From Hyphomicrobiales bacterium (lineage in GTDB: Bacteria; Pseudomonadota; Alphaproteobacteria; Rhizobiales; Rhizobiaceae): a DNA stretch of 64,000 bases. The position numbers and the translations under genes are program-made. The stretch spans positions 62,001-126,000 of the forward strand of contig UCKU01000020.1 in assembly GCA_900473185.1 (NCBI GenBank). The letters run 5' to 3'. Below the pieces are notes generated by a model, which was not told the origin of the DNA, ran no database searches, and was given only the letters and a program-made list of their open reading frames with translations. Below, piece by piece: positions 62,167 to 64,000 of this stretch (positions are counted from its first letter, which is position 1; every line of letters begins with the position of its first letter).

Positions 62167-63738
62167 TCAGGCAATAGAGGCCAGACTGGTATTCTGACTT
62201 TCGACGAAGATGCCCGCCTCCGCGGCGGGCATCGCCTTGCCGAAGAGATAGCCCTGACCGATGTCGCAGCCAAGCTGCAGCAGATAGGCGAGCTGGGCGT
62301 GCTCCTCGACGCCTTCAGCCGTCGTCTTGATGTTGAGGCTTCTTCCGAGAGCGAGCATCGCGCGGACGATCTTTTCCTGCTTCTCGTCCTCCCGGCAGGT
62401 GGCGATGAAACTCTTGTCGATCTTGATTTTGTCGAAGCGATAACGGGCGAGCTGAGCAAGGCTCGAATAGCCCGTGCCGAAATCATCGAGCGCGATCTGT
62501 ACGCCCGCCTTATGCAACTCATCGAGAATATGGGCTGCGATCGCCGGGTCCTGGACCAGCGCGTTTTCGGTGATTTCAACTTCCAGCCGCCTGGCGGGCA
62601 GGCGGCTTGCGGCGAGCACTTTGAAGATGCGCGAGGGAAGGAGTTTATCCTCCATCTGCACGGGCGACACGTTGAAGGAAAGCCTTACATCGTCAGGCCA
62701 GGCGAGGGCATCGCTGCAGGCCTGGGTGAGAAGGTTTTCGAACAGTTCGGTGATCATGCCGGTTTCTTCGGCGATGCCGATGAAGACCGGAGGCGGAATA
62801 TTCATGCCGTCTTCGTCGGTCCATCGGGCCAGTGCCTCGAAGCCGCAGAGCCTGCCGCTCCTGAGATCGATCAGCGGCTGATAGTAGGTCTTGATCGCCT
62901 TGTTCTGAATGGCGCCGCGCAGCTTGGTCTCGAGCGATGCGCGTTCCGTCACCTTGTCCTGCATGGACGGTTCGAAAATCAGTTGATGATTGGGTCCGCG
63001 CGATTTCGCCTCGTACATGGCAAGGTCGGCGCGGTGAGCGGCATCCTCCAGCGGCTCTGCGCCTTCGCTCCAGCGGTCGTAGCCCACGCTTGCGCCGACC
63101 TCGACGGCAAAGCCGTCGATCAGGATGGGGCGGGTGACCGCCTGGATGAGCACTTTGGCAAACCATTCCTCCCGCGCCGCGGTCATGCCGAGGGCGATGA
63201 TGATGAATTCATCTCCGCCGAAACGATAGACGCAATCGGCATTGCCCAACGCGCAGATGCGCTTGGCCACTTCCACCAGCAGAACGTCGCCGCCCTTGTG
63301 GCCGACGAGGTCGTTGACTTTCTTGAAGCCGTCGAGATCGACGGAGAAGATCGTGACGTTGCTCTTTGCCTCTTCGGGGATATTGCCCCCCTTATCGGCG
63401 GGCTTGGGCAGGATTTTGCGTTCGAAGGCGTAGCGGTTCGGAAGCTTGGTCAGATGGTCGTGGGTGGCCGTCCAGTCGGCGCGCGCCTGGGCGGCGTCGC
63501 GAAGCAGCATCTCCTTGCGAAGGTCGGCAATGCGCAACACGGAATAGATGAAACTCATCGCGCCGGCGATGCCGAGGGCCAGCACGAACTTATCGGCGCC
63601 GTAGTTCTCGAAGCGGCTCATGAAGGAAACGAGCCAGCTATCGACATCCAGCAGGGTGGCTGAAATCCACAGCGCTGCACCGAGCGCCATGATCGACAGA
63701 CATTGCCTTCCCGCCCTGCTTCTGAAGAATTCCGGCAT
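62167..63738 (-). CDS. Membrane-bound GGDEF-EAL cyclic-di-GMP signalling protein
   Basis: An about 523-residue protein. Two membrane helices (~15-35 and ~50-70) with a short periplasmic loop (~DVDSWLVSFMSRFENYGADK) precede a GGDEF domain (~95-260, FGGDEFIIIAL intact) and an EAL domain (~265-515, CGFEALARW, IALDDFGTGYSSL, TAEGVEEHAQL). Both motifs are intact. Of three in-frame starts, 63738 has the best ribosome site (GGAGAAGCTC); 63750 and 63774 are possible. It ends six bases from pit, convergently. Confidence 0.93.
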   Translation of the reverse strand: MPEFFRSRAGRQCLSIMALGAALWISATLLDVDSWLVSFMSRFENYGADKFVLALGIAGAMSFIYSVLRIADLRKEMLLRDAAQARADWTATHDHLTKLPNRYAFERKILPKPADKGGNIPEEAKSNVTIFSVDLDGFKKVNDLVGHKGGDVLLVEVAKRICALGNADCVYRFGGDEFIIIALGMTAAREEWFAKVLIQAVTRPILIDGFAVEVGASVGYDRWSEGAEPLEDAAHRADLAMYEAKSRGPNHQLIFEPSMQDKVTERASLETKLRGAIQNKAIKTYYQPLIDLRSGRLCGFEALARWTDEDGMNIPPPVFIGIAEETGMITELFENLLTQACSDALAWPDDVRLSFNVSPVQMEDKLLPSRIFKVLAASRLPARRLEVEITENALVQDPAIAAHILDELHKAGVQIALDDFGTGYSSLAQLARYRFDKIKIDKSFIATCREDEKQEKIVRAMLALGRSLNIKTTAEGVEEHAQLAYLLQLGCDIGQGYLFGKAMPAAEAGIFVESQNTSLASIA

Positions 63739-64000
63739 GAGCTTCTCCATCTCCACTCGCGGCGGAAATATCATGAAAGTCTGAAATGTTTATTGAAACC
63801 TGAAGGCGAATTGTGGGAGATCATGCCACGCATTCGGTAGCACATTCATCGGAAACGATCACGCCTTTCGTACTGCGCAGCTTTTCCACATGGTGTGCGG
63901 AAAACCGAATTTTGCCGGCGATTTGAAACCTTTGGTCGCTTGCCGCTTTATGCTTTCGCAACGGATGCAGGCAGATGTCTCTCCGATTGTACGGCTGTGT
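63739..64000. other. Intergenic tail of the window
   Basis: About 260 bases beyond the GGDEF-EAL start. It must hold that gene's promoter. An open frame from 63950 runs off the edge but is only 17 codons and has no supported start, so it is not called. Confidence 0.5.

Noticed and set aside
62164..63663. 499-codon plus-strand frame
   Set aside because: Antisense of the GGDEF-EAL gene, whose catalytic motifs are intact.
63950..64000. Start of a further plus-strand gene at the window edge
   Set aside because: Only 17 codons, no clear ribosome site, no recognisable N-terminus.

Overview
The window is about 64 kb of high-GC chromosome from an alphaproteobacterium, almost certainly a Rhizobiaceae member close to Rhizobium. 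The grounds are the lpiA-atvA pair known from Rhizobium tropici and Agrobacterium, an sqdBDC sulfolipid operon, the tol-pal/tilS/ftsH/glmM order typical of alphaproteobacteria, a structured leader in front of serC-serA, CtrA-type motifs, and palindromic intergenic repeats of the kind seen in rhizobia. I see no transposase, integrase, phage gene or CRISPR array. The region reads as core chromosome with many small regulator-plus-target modules. Species cannot be fixed from the sequence alone.

Layout. 1-2.5 kb: a cut NAD-dependent epimerase with an XRE regulator, then a divergent ArsR / SRPBCC-VOC module. 2.7-10.2 kb: 6-phosphogluconate dehydrogenase, a large MscS channel, and the overlapping lpiA-atvA pair for making and turning over lysyl-phosphatidylglycerol. 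10.2-14.6 kb (minus strand): a DinB-like protein flanked by palindromic repeats, Nudix, metallophosphoesterase and ruvB-ruvA-ruvC. 14.8-18.7 kb (plus): chemoreceptor, GNAT and a luciferase-like oxidoreductase, lying between ruvC and yebC. 18.8-25 kb: yebC, a PPOX protein, a periplasmic metallo-hydrolase, ymdB with 5-formyl-THF cyclo-ligase, a MarR/FUSC efflux pair, and an Ala/Thr-rich unknown. 25.1-28.1 kb: sqdC-sqdD-sqdB.

28.2-40.1 kb (plus): ybgC-tolQ-tolR-tolA-(extra TolA-C protein)-tolB-pal-cpoB-tilS-ftsH-glmM, an envelope-integrity and growth block. 40.1-46.3 kb: methyltransferase, an outer-membrane protein behind a CtrA box, a TetR/quinone-reductase pair with a three-copy 14-bp operator array, and the serC-serA serine operon behind a structured RNA leader. 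46.4-54.9 kb: a small unknown, a PAS-GGDEF-EAL protein, a LysR/TDT transporter pair, a 33-codon secreted-peptide gene, a DMT exporter, mnmA, tRNA-Met(CAT), a small lipoprotein and a universal stress protein. 55-64 kb: LysR, small unknowns, the ackA-xfp phosphoketolase operon, a Pit phosphate transporter and a second GGDEF-EAL protein.

Several loci bear on the cell envelope: lysyl-PG synthesis and hydrolysis, sulfolipid synthesis, Tol-Pal, FtsH and GlmM. Two loci bear on phosphate economy: Pit, and phosphoketolase with acetate kinase. The least explained items are the free-standing TolA C-terminal-domain protein between tolA and tolB, the 33-codon peptide gene with its own ribosome site and terminator, the 14-bp operator array, and several unassigned palindromes in divergent promoters.
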